DNA of 64,000 nucleotides from Salmonella enterica subsp. enterica serovar Typhimurium str. LT2 (GCF_000006945.2 NC_003197.2:1612001-1676000); one strand, 5' to 3'; positions 1 to 9,314 are shown, counted from the first letter of the stretch. Notes: generated by a model from the letters alone, not told the origin. A program made the numbers and translations.

Positions 1-1791
1 AACCCTGACCAGCTCCCCTCCATGATTATCAATAACATGGGTGGAGCAGGCCAGGCAGGGATCGAAGCTGTGCAGAGTACGTAAAATCTCCAATGGTTGA
101 TCGGGAACGGCGAGTTTAGTCCCCATTAACGCCGCTTCGTACGCGCCAATTTGACCTTTATCGTCACGTGGCCCGGCATTCCAGGTTGTCGGTACCACAC
201 ACTGATAGCTGTCGATTTTCTGATTTGCAATTTTTATCCAGTGCCCCAGCGCGCCGCGCGGCGCCTCGCTGAAACCAACGCCTTTTGCCGATGTAGGCCA
301 GGTATCGGGTTCCCAGAGCGTGACGTTTGCCGTCGCCGTATCGCCGGACTTGAGGTTACGCATCAGACGATCGAAGAAATATTGCAGCGTATTGCCTGCC
401 CATACGGATTCCAGCGCACGCGCGGCAGTACGTCCTAATGTAGAAAAGAGCGCTTCTTTAGGCAGCTTTAATACACTCAGCAGTTGATCCACGGGTTCTT
501 TAAATTCCGGTTTATTTTGATGATATCCAATCAGATAACGCGCCAGCGGACCTACCTCCATCGCATGTCCCTTCCAGCGCGGCGATTTAATCCATGAATA
601 TTTAGCGGACTCATCCACCTGTTCGATAAAGGTTTTTGTGCCTTTATAGTGTTCGCCCATGACCAGTTGCGGTTCGGTCAGACCATCCCACGGATGCAGG
701 CCCTTATCGTTATTGCCGTTACCATAGGTATACCAGGAGTGAGTGACAAACTCCTGAATCTCATCGGGGGCGGTTAAATCGACAGGATGAATTTCGTCGA
801 AACGACCGTTAATGATAGCCCCACGCGGAAGCAGAAGATTACTGGCGGAATAATCGTTAGGGTTATCCGGAAACTCGCCATAAGCCAGCAGGTTCATGCT
901 CGATAACCCGCCGCCGATTTTTGCCCAGTCTTTGTAATAACTGGCAATCAGCAAGACGTCCGGAAGATAAACCTGTTCGCAGAACTGGCGAGCTTTTTGG
1001 ATGATGGAACTGACAAGGTTCAGGCGTTCCATATTCACTGCGCCGACCGCGCCCGTTTCGTCAAGGTTGATGGCGCAAGGAACGCCGCCCACCAGCCAGT
1101 TAGGATGCGGGTTTTTACCACCGAAAACGGTGTGAATTTTTACGATCTCTTTTTGAAAATCGAGCGCTTCAAGATAGTGGGCGACCGCCAGCAAATTGGC
1201 TTCCGGCGGAAGTTTCATCGCCGGATGTCCCCAGTAGCCATTACGGAAAGGGCCAAGTTGACCGGACTCGATAAACCGCTTCAGTCGATTTTGCAAATCG
1301 CGGAAATATCCCGGCGAGGATAGCGGCCATGCGGAAAGGCTTTGCGCGATGGCGGAGGTCTGATGCGGGTCGGCTTTCAGGGCGGCAACCACATCAACCC
1401 AGTCCAGCGCGTGCAGATGATAAAAATGCACCAGGTGATCGTGAACGTGTAGCGTAGCCTGCATCATATTACGGATACAGTTTGCGTTGTCCGGAATCGC
1501 GATTCCCAGCGCATTTTCTACGGCACGGATTGAGGTCAGAGCGTGTGTACCGGTGCAGACGCCGCAAATGCGTTCAACGAATGCCCAGGCGTCTCGCGGA
1601 TCGCGACCTTTCAGGATAACCTCCAGGCCGCGCCACATGGTGCCGGTCGACACGGCGTTAGTAATGACATTATTACTGTCGATATTCACTTCGCAGCGCA
1701 TATGCCCTTCGATGCGAGTAACCGGATCGACCACAATTCGCCGTCCGCTATTGTCCAGCGTAAAACCCTGAGTCTGATAAGGATATGCCAT
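1..1791 (-). CDS. hydB: Hydrogenase-5 large (NiFe) subunit, 3' end cut by window
   Basis: Catalytic subunit of a membrane-bound uptake [NiFe] hydrogenase that oxidises H2 on the periplasmic side. Translation from the ATG at 1791 gives 597 codons before the window edge, about the full length of the HyaB family, so only the last few residues are missing. The N-terminal nickel motif RICGVC lies near residue 75, and the C-terminal motif DPCLACSTH is about 10 codons from the edge. In this family a maturation protease cleaves after that final His, so the remaining tail is the removable extension. It starts 2 bases after the small-subunit stop, so the two are co-transcribed. Assignment to Salmonella hydrogenase-5 (STM1538) rests on synteny and the oxygen-tolerant partner; HyaB is the near paralogue. 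Confidence 0.93.
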   Translation of the reverse strand, partial: MAYPYQTQGFTLDNSGRRIVVDPVTRIEGHMRCEVNIDSNNVITNAVSTGTMWRGLEVILKGRDPRDAWAFVERICGVCTGTHALTSIRAVENALGIAIPDNANCIRNMMQATLHVHDHLVHFYHLHALDWVDVVAALKADPHQTSAIAQSLSAWPLSSPGYFRDLQNRLKRFIESGQLGPFRNGYWGHPAMKLPPEANLLAVAHYLEALDFQKEIVKIHTVFGGKNPHPNWLVGGVPCAINLDETGAVGAVNMERLNLVSSIIQKARQFCEQVYLPDVLLIASYYKDWAKIGGGLSSMNLLAYGEFPDNPNDYSASNLLLPRGAIINGRFDEIHPVDLTAPDEIQEFVTHSWYTYGNGNNDKGLHPWDGLTEPQLVMGEHYKGTKTFIEQVDESAKYSWIKSPRWKGHAMEVGPLARYLIGYHQNKPEFKEPVDQLLSVLKLPKEALFSTLGRTAARALESVWAGNTLQYFFDRLMRNLKSGDTATANVTLWEPDTWPTSAKGVGFSEAPRGALGHWIKIANQKIDSYQCVVPTTWNAGPRDDKGQIGAYEAALMGTKLAVPDQPLEILRTLHSFDPCLACSTHVIDNHGGELVRV

Positions 1792-1793
1792 AA

Positions 1794-2897
1794 TTATTTT
1801 TTCTCTTCCGGAGCGTTTTCTGATGACGTGTTGTTTTTATTGCGGGCATGTTTTATGGCGCTCACCGTGGCGTGAGCGATGGCGGCAGCGCCCGCGACGC
1901 CAGCAACGCCCAGTCCGATTTTATCGGCGGTAGCCTCAATGCCGGTTTGCGGAATGCCCGTTGCCCGGCTGTAAAAAGAACCGTAATCCCAGAATCCATC
2001 TTCCGAACATCCGAGGCATCCATGACCCGACTGGATAGGAAAAGACACGCCATCATTCCAGCGAACGGTTGAACAGGCGTTATAGGTGGTCGGGCCTTTA
2101 CAGCCCATCTTGTACAGGCAATACCCTTTTCTGGCGCCTTCGTCATCCCACGCTTCCACAAACTGACCGGCATCGAAATGCGCGCGTCGGTAACATTTGT
2201 CATGAATTCGCTGGCCATAAAACATTTTTGGTCGTCCAAGACGATCAAGGGGAGGGATGCGATCAAATGCCAGCATATAGGTGATAACGGCGGACATCAC
2301 TTCAGGTATAGGCGGGCAGCCTGGCACTTTAATAATGGGTTTATCGGTAATTAACTTGTGAACCGGCGTGGCTTTAGTTGGGTTGGGACGGGCTGCCTGC
2401 ACGCAGCCCCATGATGCGCAGGACCCCCAGGCGATAATCGCTTTAGCATCCGCGCTGACGCGTTTTAACTTCTCCAGGAACGGCTCGCCAGCCAGTATGC
2501 AAAACATCCCATCTTCATTCAGCGGCGCGTTACCTTCCACAGCAACGATATAATTTCCTTTGTACTCACGCATCACATCCGCCAACGCCTGCTCAGCTTG
2601 TTGCCCTGCGGCGGCCATAATGGTGTCGTCATAATCCAGGGAAATGAGCGACAAAATGGCATCTTTTGCCAACGGGTGCGCAGAGCGAATGAAAGATTCG
2701 GTACAGCAGGTACATTCAAGACCATGCAGCCATATCACTGGCGTACGCGGTTTATTCTCCAGGGCATAAGCTATTTGAGGAATCATCGAACTGCTCAGGC
2801 CTAAAGACGTTGCGGTAAGGCTGCAAAACTTGAGGAAGCTACGCCTTGTCACGCCGTGTCTACGCATAACTTGATAAAATGTATCTTGTGTTTGCAT
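1794..2897 (-). CDS. hydA: Hydrogenase-5 small (Fe-S) subunit, oxygen-tolerant type
   Basis: Electron-transfer subunit of the hydrogenase, 367 aa. A Tat signal with twin arginines at residues 18-19 (RRSFLKF) ends at a likely AYA cleavage site near residue 45. Mature numbering then puts cysteines at 17, 19 and 20 in ECTCC. The additional Cys in this motif is the hallmark of the proximal [4Fe-3S] cluster of oxygen-tolerant membrane hydrogenases. Further cysteines for the medial and distal clusters follow (CYRRAHFDAGQ, CSTVRWN, CLGCSEDGFW). A C-terminal hydrophobic helix near residues 328-350 should anchor the complex to the inner membrane. It is the first gene of the operon, with hydB 2 bases downstream. 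Recognised as STM1539. Confidence 0.95.
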   Translation of the reverse strand: MQTQDTFYQVMRRHGVTRRSFLKFCSLTATSLGLSSSMIPQIAYALENKPRTPVIWLHGLECTCCTESFIRSAHPLAKDAILSLISLDYDDTIMAAAGQQAEQALADVMREYKGNYIVAVEGNAPLNEDGMFCILAGEPFLEKLKRVSADAKAIIAWGSCASWGCVQAARPNPTKATPVHKLITDKPIIKVPGCPPIPEVMSAVITYMLAFDRIPPLDRLGRPKMFYGQRIHDKCYRRAHFDAGQFVEAWDDEGARKGYCLYKMGCKGPTTYNACSTVRWNDGVSFPIQSGHGCLGCSEDGFWDYGSFYSRATGIPQTGIEATADKIGLGVAGVAGAAAIAHATVSAIKHARNKNNTSSENAPEEKK

Positions 2898-3325
2898 AAC
2901 GTTTATCCCAAACCACTATAGTTAGTGTGGGCATCATATGTTGCATTTCTTGTCTTTCTCAACGTGTTTTAGTAGCAATTATGTTTCTAATTCGTAACAA
3001 CTGATTACATGTGTGCTACTCACATTACTCAAAAACATAAATTAATTTAATGTTATTGGTGATGTTGAGTAAATATAGCGTTGTGATGGCATCTCTTAAT
3101 GTTGATAAGAAACCGTGTTTTTTATTTATAACATGATGGGATTTTTTTAAATGGTCACACGGATAACGCGTTTTCATGTTAGCTCGCTCTGTTTAACTCT
3201 CCTTTAAACCCGTCAGTTAAATTTATTAGCTTGTAAAATAAGATCACAATTAATTACGTGCTGCATAACCATTGATAGGTTTAATTTAATATATTCATCC
3301 AATCCATTTTACAAACAAGGAGAGC
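2898..3325. other. AT-rich divergent intergenic region
   Basis: 428 bases separate the hydrogenase operon from the divergent hydrolase gene, so both promoters must lie here. A short palindrome, CACTA-TAGT-TAGTG at 2914-2927, lies 17 bases upstream of the hydA start and could be an operator. I cannot match it to a named regulator, and I see no convincing FNR or PhoP box. No coding potential is evident. Confidence 0.5.
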
Positions 3326-3328
3326 ATG

Positions 3329-4417
3329 ATGAAAAAAAGTAAAGCAATGTTATTTATCGCTCCGGCGCTGTTTTCATACGCCCTGGCGGCACAGGCCTGC
3401 ACGACCCTTGCTATTCAGGATAAACAAGGCGATATTTTTCATGGGCGTACGCTGGAATATATGCAGGATTTACCCTCATGGTTAACGTATTACCCGGCGG
3501 GAACACAGTTTGATAAAAAAACGCCGGATGGCAGCCAGGGGATAAGCTATCAGGCGAAGTATCCGATACTGGCCATTACTTCCACCATTACTGATGGCGA
3601 TAGCAGAGACATACTTGAAGGCATGAATAGCGCGGGATTGTCATTTAGTGAAAACATGATCATGAATGCGCAGTTGCCGCCATTGCCCGCGAGTGAATAT
3701 AAACAGGCAATTCCTGTCACCTCGTTGGGAGAATGGGCGCTGGCCCGTTTTGCTACTGTCGGCGAGGTAAAACAGGCAATAAAAGAGGGCAAATTCTGGT
3801 CACCAGAACTGCATCGGTTTGGCGATCTGAAATCGCCATTTCATTACGCGTTTTACGACAAGAAAGGAGGAAGCATTGTCGTTGAAGTGGAAAATGGTAA
3901 ATTCCATGTCTATGACAATCCCACTCGCGTGATGACAAATGGTCCCGCATTCCCCTGGCATCTGACAAATCTGAATAATTATACGCAATTAACCAATGTG
4001 GACCGCTCTTCAGGCACACTGGGCGGGATAAAAGTGATGCAGCCTGATAGCGGGATTGCTATTGCAGACTTGCCATCGTCCGATACGTCGGTTTCCCGTT
4101 TTATACGCGGCGTTTATTACACCACATATGCGCCGCAAGCGACATCCGCCCACGATGCAATGAATACGCTTGCGCATATTATGAGCCGTTTCGATCGTCC
4201 GAAAAATATTACGGTTGATTATATGGGGAGTGAAGGGGAAGGCAACGCCACCCGCAAACCGGTCTCAGAATATACGGTCTGGACAACGCTGTCTGACTTA
4301 ATGCACGGTGAGATGATGGTGCGCGGCTACAATGATATCAACTATAAAACCTGGTCTCTTTCTCAGTTTAAGAACGCGACAGCGCCCGTGTTCGAGAAAA
4401 TCAACGTCAAAGGATAA
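3329..4417 (+). CDS. Secreted choloylglycine hydrolase / penicillin acylase family protein
   Basis: Ntn-hydrolase of the linear amide C-N hydrolase family (bile salt hydrolase, penicillin V acylase), 362 aa from this start. A signal peptide ends in AAQA directly before Cys (residue 25 counted from the upstream ATG, 24 from this start). Signal peptidase cleavage would therefore expose the N-terminal Cys nucleophile in the periplasm. Other family positions are visible: Arg in HGRTLEY, Asn in GMNSAGLSFS, TNGPAFPWHLTNL, and Arg in SVSRFIRG. Two ATGs are adjacent (3326 and 3329). The GGAG at 3319-3322 is 3 bases from the first and 6 from the second, so the second is preferred. The substrate is unknown and bile salt hydrolysis is not implied. 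Corresponds to STM1540. Confidence 0.88.
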   Translation: MKKSKAMLFIAPALFSYALAAQACTTLAIQDKQGDIFHGRTLEYMQDLPSWLTYYPAGTQFDKKTPDGSQGISYQAKYPILAITSTITDGDSRDILEGMNSAGLSFSENMIMNAQLPPLPASEYKQAIPVTSLGEWALARFATVGEVKQAIKEGKFWSPELHRFGDLKSPFHYAFYDKKGGSIVVEVENGKFHVYDNPTRVMTNGPAFPWHLTNLNNYTQLTNVDRSSGTLGGIKVMQPDSGIAIADLPSSDTSVSRFIRGVYYTTYAPQATSAHDAMNTLAHIMSRFDRPKNITVDYMGSEGEGNATRKPVSEYTVWTTLSDLMHGEMMVRGYNDINYKTWSLSQFKNATAPVFEKINVKG

Positions 4418-4441
4418 ATAGCTCATCTCGGTTTAGTTTCC

Positions 4442-4476
4442 CCGGTAGTCTCGGCGAAGGTAATGGAGACTACCGG
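4442..4476 (+). terminator. Stem-loop terminator after the Ntn hydrolase
   Basis: Perfect 11-base arms CCGGTAGTCTC / GAGACTACCGG with a 13-base loop, starting 25 bases after the stop and followed by a T-rich stretch. It overlaps an in-frame upstream ATG (4463) of the next gene, which argues that this ATG is not used. Confidence 0.7.
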
Positions 4477-4582
4477 CGGTTGCTTCTCTTTATCATGCAC
4501 GGTAATTAATTATCACGATCACCAGCGCCAGGATGGTATGCTAAATCCATTCAAAATCCCCTGGATATGGATTGGAGGGCGC

Positions 4583-5254
4583 ATGGTTATACCTGAGGTC
4601 AGGCAGGAGAGGCTCTATCAGAAGATAGCCAACCTCATCATTAAGCTGATCAATGATAATATTTTTCCACCGGGAACTTTTTTACCGCCAGAACGCGAAC
4701 TGGCAAAACAGCTTGGCGTGAGCCGCGCCTCCTTGCGAGAAGCCCTTATTGTACTGGAGATCTCGGGATGGATCGTGATTCAGTCCGGTAATGGGGTTAT
4801 CGTTTCAGATAAAAAACACCTTGCCAGCGACTATACCATCGAAGAAATTCTCTCTACTCGCGAGCTGGTCGATAGCCATTGTGCGCGCTTAGCCGCACAA
4901 AACGATAACGTTGACGTCATCAACCAAATAGAGGCGATTTATCATCGTATGGATCAAGCCATTAACGATAATAACGTCCACGGCTTTTACTCGCTGGATA
5001 AAGAGTTTCACCTTGCGATCTCTGAGGCCAGCCGTAACCGGGTGTTGTTCGATATGTCCCGTATGTTATGGGAACAACGGATTAATATCCCTTATGCTGG
5101 GCTCGACGAGCAGTCTGGAGACAGAAATGTTTTACTTAATCTCAACAAACAACATAAAGCGATAGTGGATGCGATGCGACAGTCTGATGCTGACAGCGCC
5201 TATGAGGGATCGCTGGAACATTTACGCTATGTGAGAAAGATTGTCGGCGGCTAA
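4583..5254 (+). CDS. GntR-family regulator, FadR/FCD subfamily
   Basis: DNA-binding transcriptional regulator, 223 aa. The N-terminal winged helix-turn-helix (PPERELAKQLGVSRASLREALIVLEISG) is typical of GntR proteins. The rest is an all-helical FCD ligand domain, with acid and His residues expected to bind a metal and a sugar acid or other carboxylate (ELVDSHCARLAA, DKEFHLAISEAS). An in-frame ATG exists at 4463, but it lies inside the preceding terminator. The ATG at 4583 has GGAGGG just upstream and begins the normal family N-terminus. It converges on the dehydrogenase/MFS pair, whose promoter region carries inverted repeats, so it probably controls them. Corresponds to STM1541; ligand unknown. 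Confidence 0.85.
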   Translation: MVIPEVRQERLYQKIANLIIKLINDNIFPPGTFLPPERELAKQLGVSRASLREALIVLEISGWIVIQSGNGVIVSDKKHLASDYTIEEILSTRELVDSHCARLAAQNDNVDVINQIEAIYHRMDQAINDNNVHGFYSLDKEFHLAISEASRNRVLFDMSRMLWEQRINIPYAGLDEQSGDRNVLLNLNKQHKAIVDAMRQSDADSAYEGSLEHLRYVRKIVGG

Positions 5255-5270
5255 TTTTGTCGATGAATAA

Positions 5271-5298
5271 CACCGCATGGCGGTCATGCCATGCGGTG
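5271..5298. terminator. Bidirectional terminator between convergent genes
   Basis: Perfect 11-base stem CACCGCATGGC / GCCATGCGGTG with a 6-base loop, centred between the regulator stop (5254) and the dehydrogenase stop (5313). U-tracts are weak on both strands. Confidence 0.65.
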
Positions 5299-5312
5299 GA
5301 GCTTGCCGTAAA

Positions 5313-6338
5313 TCAATGGAAAACAGCATTAATCTTTAAGTAGCGCTCCGGATAGCGATCAAGTTCTTTAACTGCATCAGGGATCTCATCAAGATTGACG
5401 ACCTTACTGACGACATCTTGCGGATTAATCTCCAGCGTAGACAGCATACGTAATGCCTCATCAAATTCACCGGCACTGGTGCGGGAACCGCGTAAATCCA
5501 GTTCTTTATAGGTGATCAGGTTCGTCGGCAGCGACGTTTCCTGTTTTGGCCATCCGGTAAACGAAATACGACCAGCAAACGATGCTAAATCAAGCGTATT
5601 TCGAATAGCGCTATTTGCGCCGGAAGCTTCTATCACGACCTGCGCCATGGTGCCGTGGGTGATATTTTTAATAGCGTCGATAACCTGATCGTCAGCGGCG
5701 TTCAGCACATAAGGAACGCCAAGCTTTTGCGCATAGCGTAGCCTTTCTTCCACAATATCGATCAGAATAGGCGTTGCCTTGTAATGACGCGCGCTTAATG
5801 CCGCCATAAGACCAATGGCCCCCGCGCCGATGATGGCAACATATTCCCCGGCCTTAACGTTTGCCCGATGCAACGCGTGCAGAGCGATGGTCAGCGGTTC
5901 TGCCAGCGGCGCCATTTCAGAAGGCACATTATCTGGTATTTTATGAATTAAATGTGCGGGATGAGTAACCACCTCCTGCATTGCGCCATCGACATGCACG
6001 CCAATGACGTTTAAATTTTCACAACAATTAGTTCTGCCGACAGAGCAAGGGTAGCAGTGACCACAATAAATATAGGGGTCAACAATTACGCGGTCACCTT
6101 CTTTAATATTGTCCGGCATTCCGGCGCCTTCCTGAAGAACAATTCCGGTCACTTCATGCCCAATAATTCTTGGGTAAGTAACCAGTGGGTTCGTTCCACG
6201 AAAAGCCCCGATATCCGATCCGCAAATGCCTGCAGCATCAACCTTAATTAATACTTCATTTTCTTTCTTATGGGGATAATCCACCCAGCGGGTTTCAACT
6301 TCACCAGGCTTATTAATGAACACAGCTTTGACTTTCAT
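5313..6338 (-). CDS. Zinc-dependent medium-chain dehydrogenase
   Basis: NAD(P)-dependent polyol/sugar-acid type dehydrogenase, 341 aa. Catalytic zinc ligands are visible: Cys in AGICGSD near residue 38 and His-Glu in IIGHE near residue 60. The structural-zinc cysteine cluster is CGHCYPCSVGRTNC near residues 92-106. The Rossmann motif is GAGAIG near residue 170. The family includes RspB, L-galactonate and sorbitol/threonine dehydrogenases. Its start lies inside the 3' end of the MFS gene (26-base overlap), so the two are translationally coupled and probably act on the same imported substrate. The substrate cannot be read from sequence. Corresponds to STM1542. Confidence 0.86.
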   Translation of the reverse strand: MKVKAVFINKPGEVETRWVDYPHKKENEVLIKVDAAGICGSDIGAFRGTNPLVTYPRIIGHEVTGIVLQEGAGMPDNIKEGDRVIVDPYIYCGHCYPCSVGRTNCCENLNVIGVHVDGAMQEVVTHPAHLIHKIPDNVPSEMAPLAEPLTIALHALHRANVKAGEYVAIIGAGAIGLMAALSARHYKATPILIDIVEERLRYAQKLGVPYVLNAADDQVIDAIKNITHGTMAQVVIEASGANSAIRNTLDLASFAGRISFTGWPKQETSLPTNLITYKELDLRGSRTSAGEFDEALRMLSTLEINPQDVVSKVVNLDEIPDAVKELDRYPERYLKINAVFH

Positions 6339-7599
6339 TGGCTTTGAATCCTTTACTTTTTACAAACACGAAGACCAACAGGCTTGAAACGATAGCGATA
6401 GCACCAGCCAGATAGAACGCATAGTCATATTTACCGCTAAATTGAACGATAAAACCGGTGACAAGCGGACCGATAATGCCGGATATATTAGCCAGGCCAT
6501 GCATGGCTCCGCCGACGCTCCCTACCTTATCTTTATGAACAACATCCTGAATAACCGCCCAATAAATTGGGCCCGTTAAATAGAGCAGGAAGAGTGAAAC
6601 TGACATGAGCGTAATTGCGCTACCAATAGTGCTAACAGTACCGGAAACGGCAACACATACCGCTGCGCCTGCCAGACATACGCCCAGAATAAGTCGACGT
6701 GAGAGCAGAGCATTACCGGTAATCCGATAAATTACATCGGAACAGACGCCGCCGAGTACCATACCAATGGCGCCGATGACCCAGGGAATTACCGTGGCGA
6801 TACTAATTTCTTTAATATCGAGATGTAACGAATGGTTCAGGTAACTTGGGAACCAGGTCAGGAAGAAAAAAAGAATATAGTTGTAGCTGAAAAAAGCCAG
6901 AGTTGTCGCCCATACCATTGGTTGTTTCATGTAATAGCCGAGTGAAGGCGTAGCCCGGCCATCATCAGATAAAATAACGTCCTCATGATTTTCAAAATCA
7001 ATGCGTTCTTCCGGCGCCAGGCGTTTACTCATTGTTGGCTTATCGCTAACGATAAAGTACCACAGTAGTACCCAGACCAGGCCAAATAAGAAAATAATGC
7101 CAAATGCGGGGCGCCAGCCTAAGGATAACGCCAACAGGCCCACAATCGGCCCGGACACCGCGCCGCCGAGCGGGGAACCGGCGCTAAAAATTCCGATCGC
7201 CGTGGCAGACTCCTTTCGGGAAATCCAGTTATTGATGATTTTATTTCCGGCAGCGCTGACCGGCCCTTCAGCCATACCGAAAAGAACGCGCACGATAAGC
7301 ATTGTCCACAATCCGGTGACTAAACCAGTTAAGCCACAAAATACAGACCATAGTAACGCTGCGATGAGAAAAACCGTTTTTGGCCCAACTTTATCGCTGG
7401 CCCAGCCACCAATAAAATTAAACAGGGCGTATCCGATAAAAAACGCGCTGAAGATCATCCCCATCTCCGCGGCGTTAAATCCTAACTCCTTTTCGATCAA
7501 GGGGGCAGTTATCGACAATGCTGAACGATCCATATAGTTGAGCATGTAAACTATAAATAGAAGAAAAACGATAAGCCATCCCATTGTTTTTCTTTTCAT
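6313..7599 (-). CDS. MFS transporter, hexuronate/anion:cation symporter type
   Basis: Inner-membrane transporter of the major facilitator superfamily, 428 aa with about 12 hydrophobic segments. The N-terminal LNYMDRSALSITAP and the loop GWASDKVGPKTVF are characteristic of the ACS subfamily (hexuronates, galactonate, glucarate). First gene of a two-gene operon with the dehydrogenase. The start at 7599 has a good AGAGGATT ribosome site. Pairing of an ACS transporter, a zinc dehydrogenase and an FCD regulator suggests catabolism of a sugar acid. That is inference from context only. Corresponds to STM1543. Confidence 0.86.
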   Translation of the reverse strand: MKRKTMGWLIVFLLFIVYMLNYMDRSALSITAPLIEKELGFNAAEMGMIFSAFFIGYALFNFIGGWASDKVGPKTVFLIAALLWSVFCGLTGLVTGLWTMLIVRVLFGMAEGPVSAAGNKIINNWISRKESATAIGIFSAGSPLGGAVSGPIVGLLALSLGWRPAFGIIFLFGLVWVLLWYFIVSDKPTMSKRLAPEERIDFENHEDVILSDDGRATPSLGYYMKQPMVWATTLAFFSYNYILFFFLTWFPSYLNHSLHLDIKEISIATVIPWVIGAIGMVLGGVCSDVIYRITGNALLSRRLILGVCLAGAAVCVAVSGTVSTIGSAITLMSVSLFLLYLTGPIYWAVIQDVVHKDKVGSVGGAMHGLANISGIIGPLVTGFIVQFSGKYDYAFYLAGAIAIVSSLLVFVFVKSKGFKANESQSCVH

Positions 7600-7613
7600 G
7601 ATTAATCCTCTTA

Positions 7614-7638
7614 TTGTGGTCTAGCGGCCTGACCACAA
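7614..7638. promoter_or_regulatory. Inverted repeat upstream of MFS/dehydrogenase operon
   Basis: TTGTGGTC-N9-GACCACAA, 8-base perfect arms, immediately upstream of the transporter ribosome site. The TGGT...ACCA core resembles half-sites bound by FadR-type GntR regulators. It is a candidate operator for the regulator at 4583. Confidence 0.5.
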
Positions 7639-7719
7639 TATTTTAAGGTTATTTTCAAATCACCTCTCTTGTGGTTAGAACGTGATCAATATAACAAAAA
7701 TTTATCACAGGGGATTTTT

Positions 7720-7741
7720 ATCCATCGCAAGTGTGATGGAT
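7720..7741. promoter_or_regulatory. Second inverted repeat in the same upstream region
   Basis: ATCCATC-N8-GATGGAT, 7-base perfect arms, about 120 bases upstream of the transporter start and 35 bases beyond the pqaA stop. It could be a regulatory site or a weak terminator structure for pqaA. Undecided. Confidence 0.35.
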
Positions 7742-7775
7742 TAAATTCTTTAAAATCAGTTGATTAATTGAAAAT

Positions 7776-9266
7776 TCAATCGGAGCTATCGTTTTCCCCT
7801 AATCCACGCCCCGGTAAAGTTTGACATGCGGCGTTAACGGAAGGTGGCGCTGTCTGTGGGTATTTTTCATCGGGCGTAATATAAACCTGACTCGTGGCGA
7901 CATAGCCATCATTAAAAGTTGCTTCGATATAGGTAGCTTCCCAACCTGTCTTCGGTTCATTTAGCGTAATACTGATCTTATTGTTGACGGGACTATCTAT
8001 TGTAAGCGGCTGATAGCGGATACCACAGGCATAACGAAAATCACGCGCATTTGGATTGTTGGCTGTCCAGCGAACGACTTTTACCGGCGCTTCTGAGAAA
8101 TAGACCGTAAGAAGGTGGTGGTGAATAAGGTCGATCAACTGTGGTAATGTTTTTTTACTTTGAAACCGGTTAATAAATGGAACGAGGCTTCCTTCAGCGA
8201 ACTGGTTAATTGAGTAGTGGTTCATATTAGGCACTATACGTAATGATTTTACGCCAGGAAGTTTGCTATAATAAAAGCGAGTGTTGTCTGGTACGAAAAA
8301 ATCATCGCCACTTGCATTAATAATATATTTAGGTATTGCAAGGCGGGGTTGGTAAATAGTGTTGAGATATCTTAACGGATCTATTATTTGCCTTAGCTGG
8401 GTAAATGCGGGGGATTTTATTTTCTCATCTATGCCTTGCTGGTAGTAGGGGTAGAATGTAATGGGCCAATTTCCACCGTATGATTGATAAATATGCTCAA
8501 GTGAAGCATCAATATCAAGTAGATCAATGGCGAAGGGAACAATTGCTTCAACATCAGGATCGGCAATAGCTGACAACCAGGTGGTCCACCCACGCTTTGA
8601 AATACCTGTAATGATAAAGGAATTTATATTCCATTGCGTTAACTCCTTTTTTGCTAATCTCATCGCTTGCGATATGGCAGTGACCATAGGAATATTTAAA
8701 GGCATTAACTTACGTTGCTCCGGCGCTTCCATAAATAATGCCCAGCTTCGGGAAACGCTTTCGTCCTCTTTCAGTGGTTTTTTATCATCCTGAAAGGTTA
8801 AATATTGGTTAGGTATATCACTCACTGATATTACGATGGTATTCGTATCACGGGAGATGCTTGCCAGTGTTTCCTGGGGGAAATCACCGGGTTTACCAGT
8901 GATTTGTACGCCTTTATCATAATTAATTCCGTTGTTTACAACCACCAAAGCATGGTGCTCTTTTGCCGTTTCAGGGATATAAATATCAACGTTATGTCGC
9001 CATTGCGCAGGGGTTACCATGTCATCTGGCGACCAGTGTTGCGATAATAATTCATAGTGTCTGACTACCACCTGTGCTAATGGAGCTGTATTAATCAAGG
9101 TATATTTTAGCGGTGTGCCTGAAATCTGCTCCCGGTAGTCGGGGAGAACATGAGACAAATCACACTCCGGGCTGTTTCGACAAAAGAAGATGTTGTTATG
9201 AAGTAGTGTATAAACTTTTGTAGAAATGAAAAACAGTACGATAACAACGAGATATATTTTTTTCAT
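7776..9266 (-). CDS. pqaA: PhoPQ-activated protein PqaA
   Basis: PhoPQ-activated pathogenicity-related family protein (Pfam PhoPQ_related), 496 aa from this start. The alpha/beta-hydrolase features include the nucleophile elbow GISKRG, an Asp-rich loop (ASGDDFFVPDN) and a late His (NMNHYS). An N-terminal hydrophobic segment, residues 4-20, is a signal anchor or signal peptide, so the protein is probably periplasmic or membrane-tethered. An in-frame ATG at 9332 is rejected: it has no ribosome site and overlaps a PhoP box. The ATG at 9266 has GGGGA 4 bases upstream. The family was defined by PhoP regulation and links to antimicrobial-peptide resistance; its substrate is not known to me. STM1544. 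Confidence 0.88.
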   Translation of the reverse strand: MKKIYLVVIVLFFISTKVYTLLHNNIFFCRNSPECDLSHVLPDYREQISGTPLKYTLINTAPLAQVVVRHYELLSQHWSPDDMVTPAQWRHNVDIYIPETAKEHHALVVVNNGINYDKGVQITGKPGDFPQETLASISRDTNTIVISVSDIPNQYLTFQDDKKPLKEDESVSRSWALFMEAPEQRKLMPLNIPMVTAISQAMRLAKKELTQWNINSFIITGISKRGWTTWLSAIADPDVEAIVPFAIDLLDIDASLEHIYQSYGGNWPITFYPYYQQGIDEKIKSPAFTQLRQIIDPLRYLNTIYQPRLAIPKYIINASGDDFFVPDNTRFYYSKLPGVKSLRIVPNMNHYSINQFAEGSLVPFINRFQSKKTLPQLIDLIHHHLLTVYFSEAPVKVVRWTANNPNARDFRYACGIRYQPLTIDSPVNNKISITLNEPKTGWEATYIEATFNDGYVATSQVYITPDEKYPQTAPPSVNAACQTLPGRGLGENDSSD

Positions 9267-9314
9267 GCTTTCCCCGCGCTTTACAAGGGCAAATGCCAGC
9301 CAGCATAATTTCCA

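Noticed and set aside
4463..4582. N-terminal extension of the GntR regulator from ATG 4463
   Set aside because: It starts inside a terminator stem-loop, lacks a ribosome site and adds residues foreign to the family.
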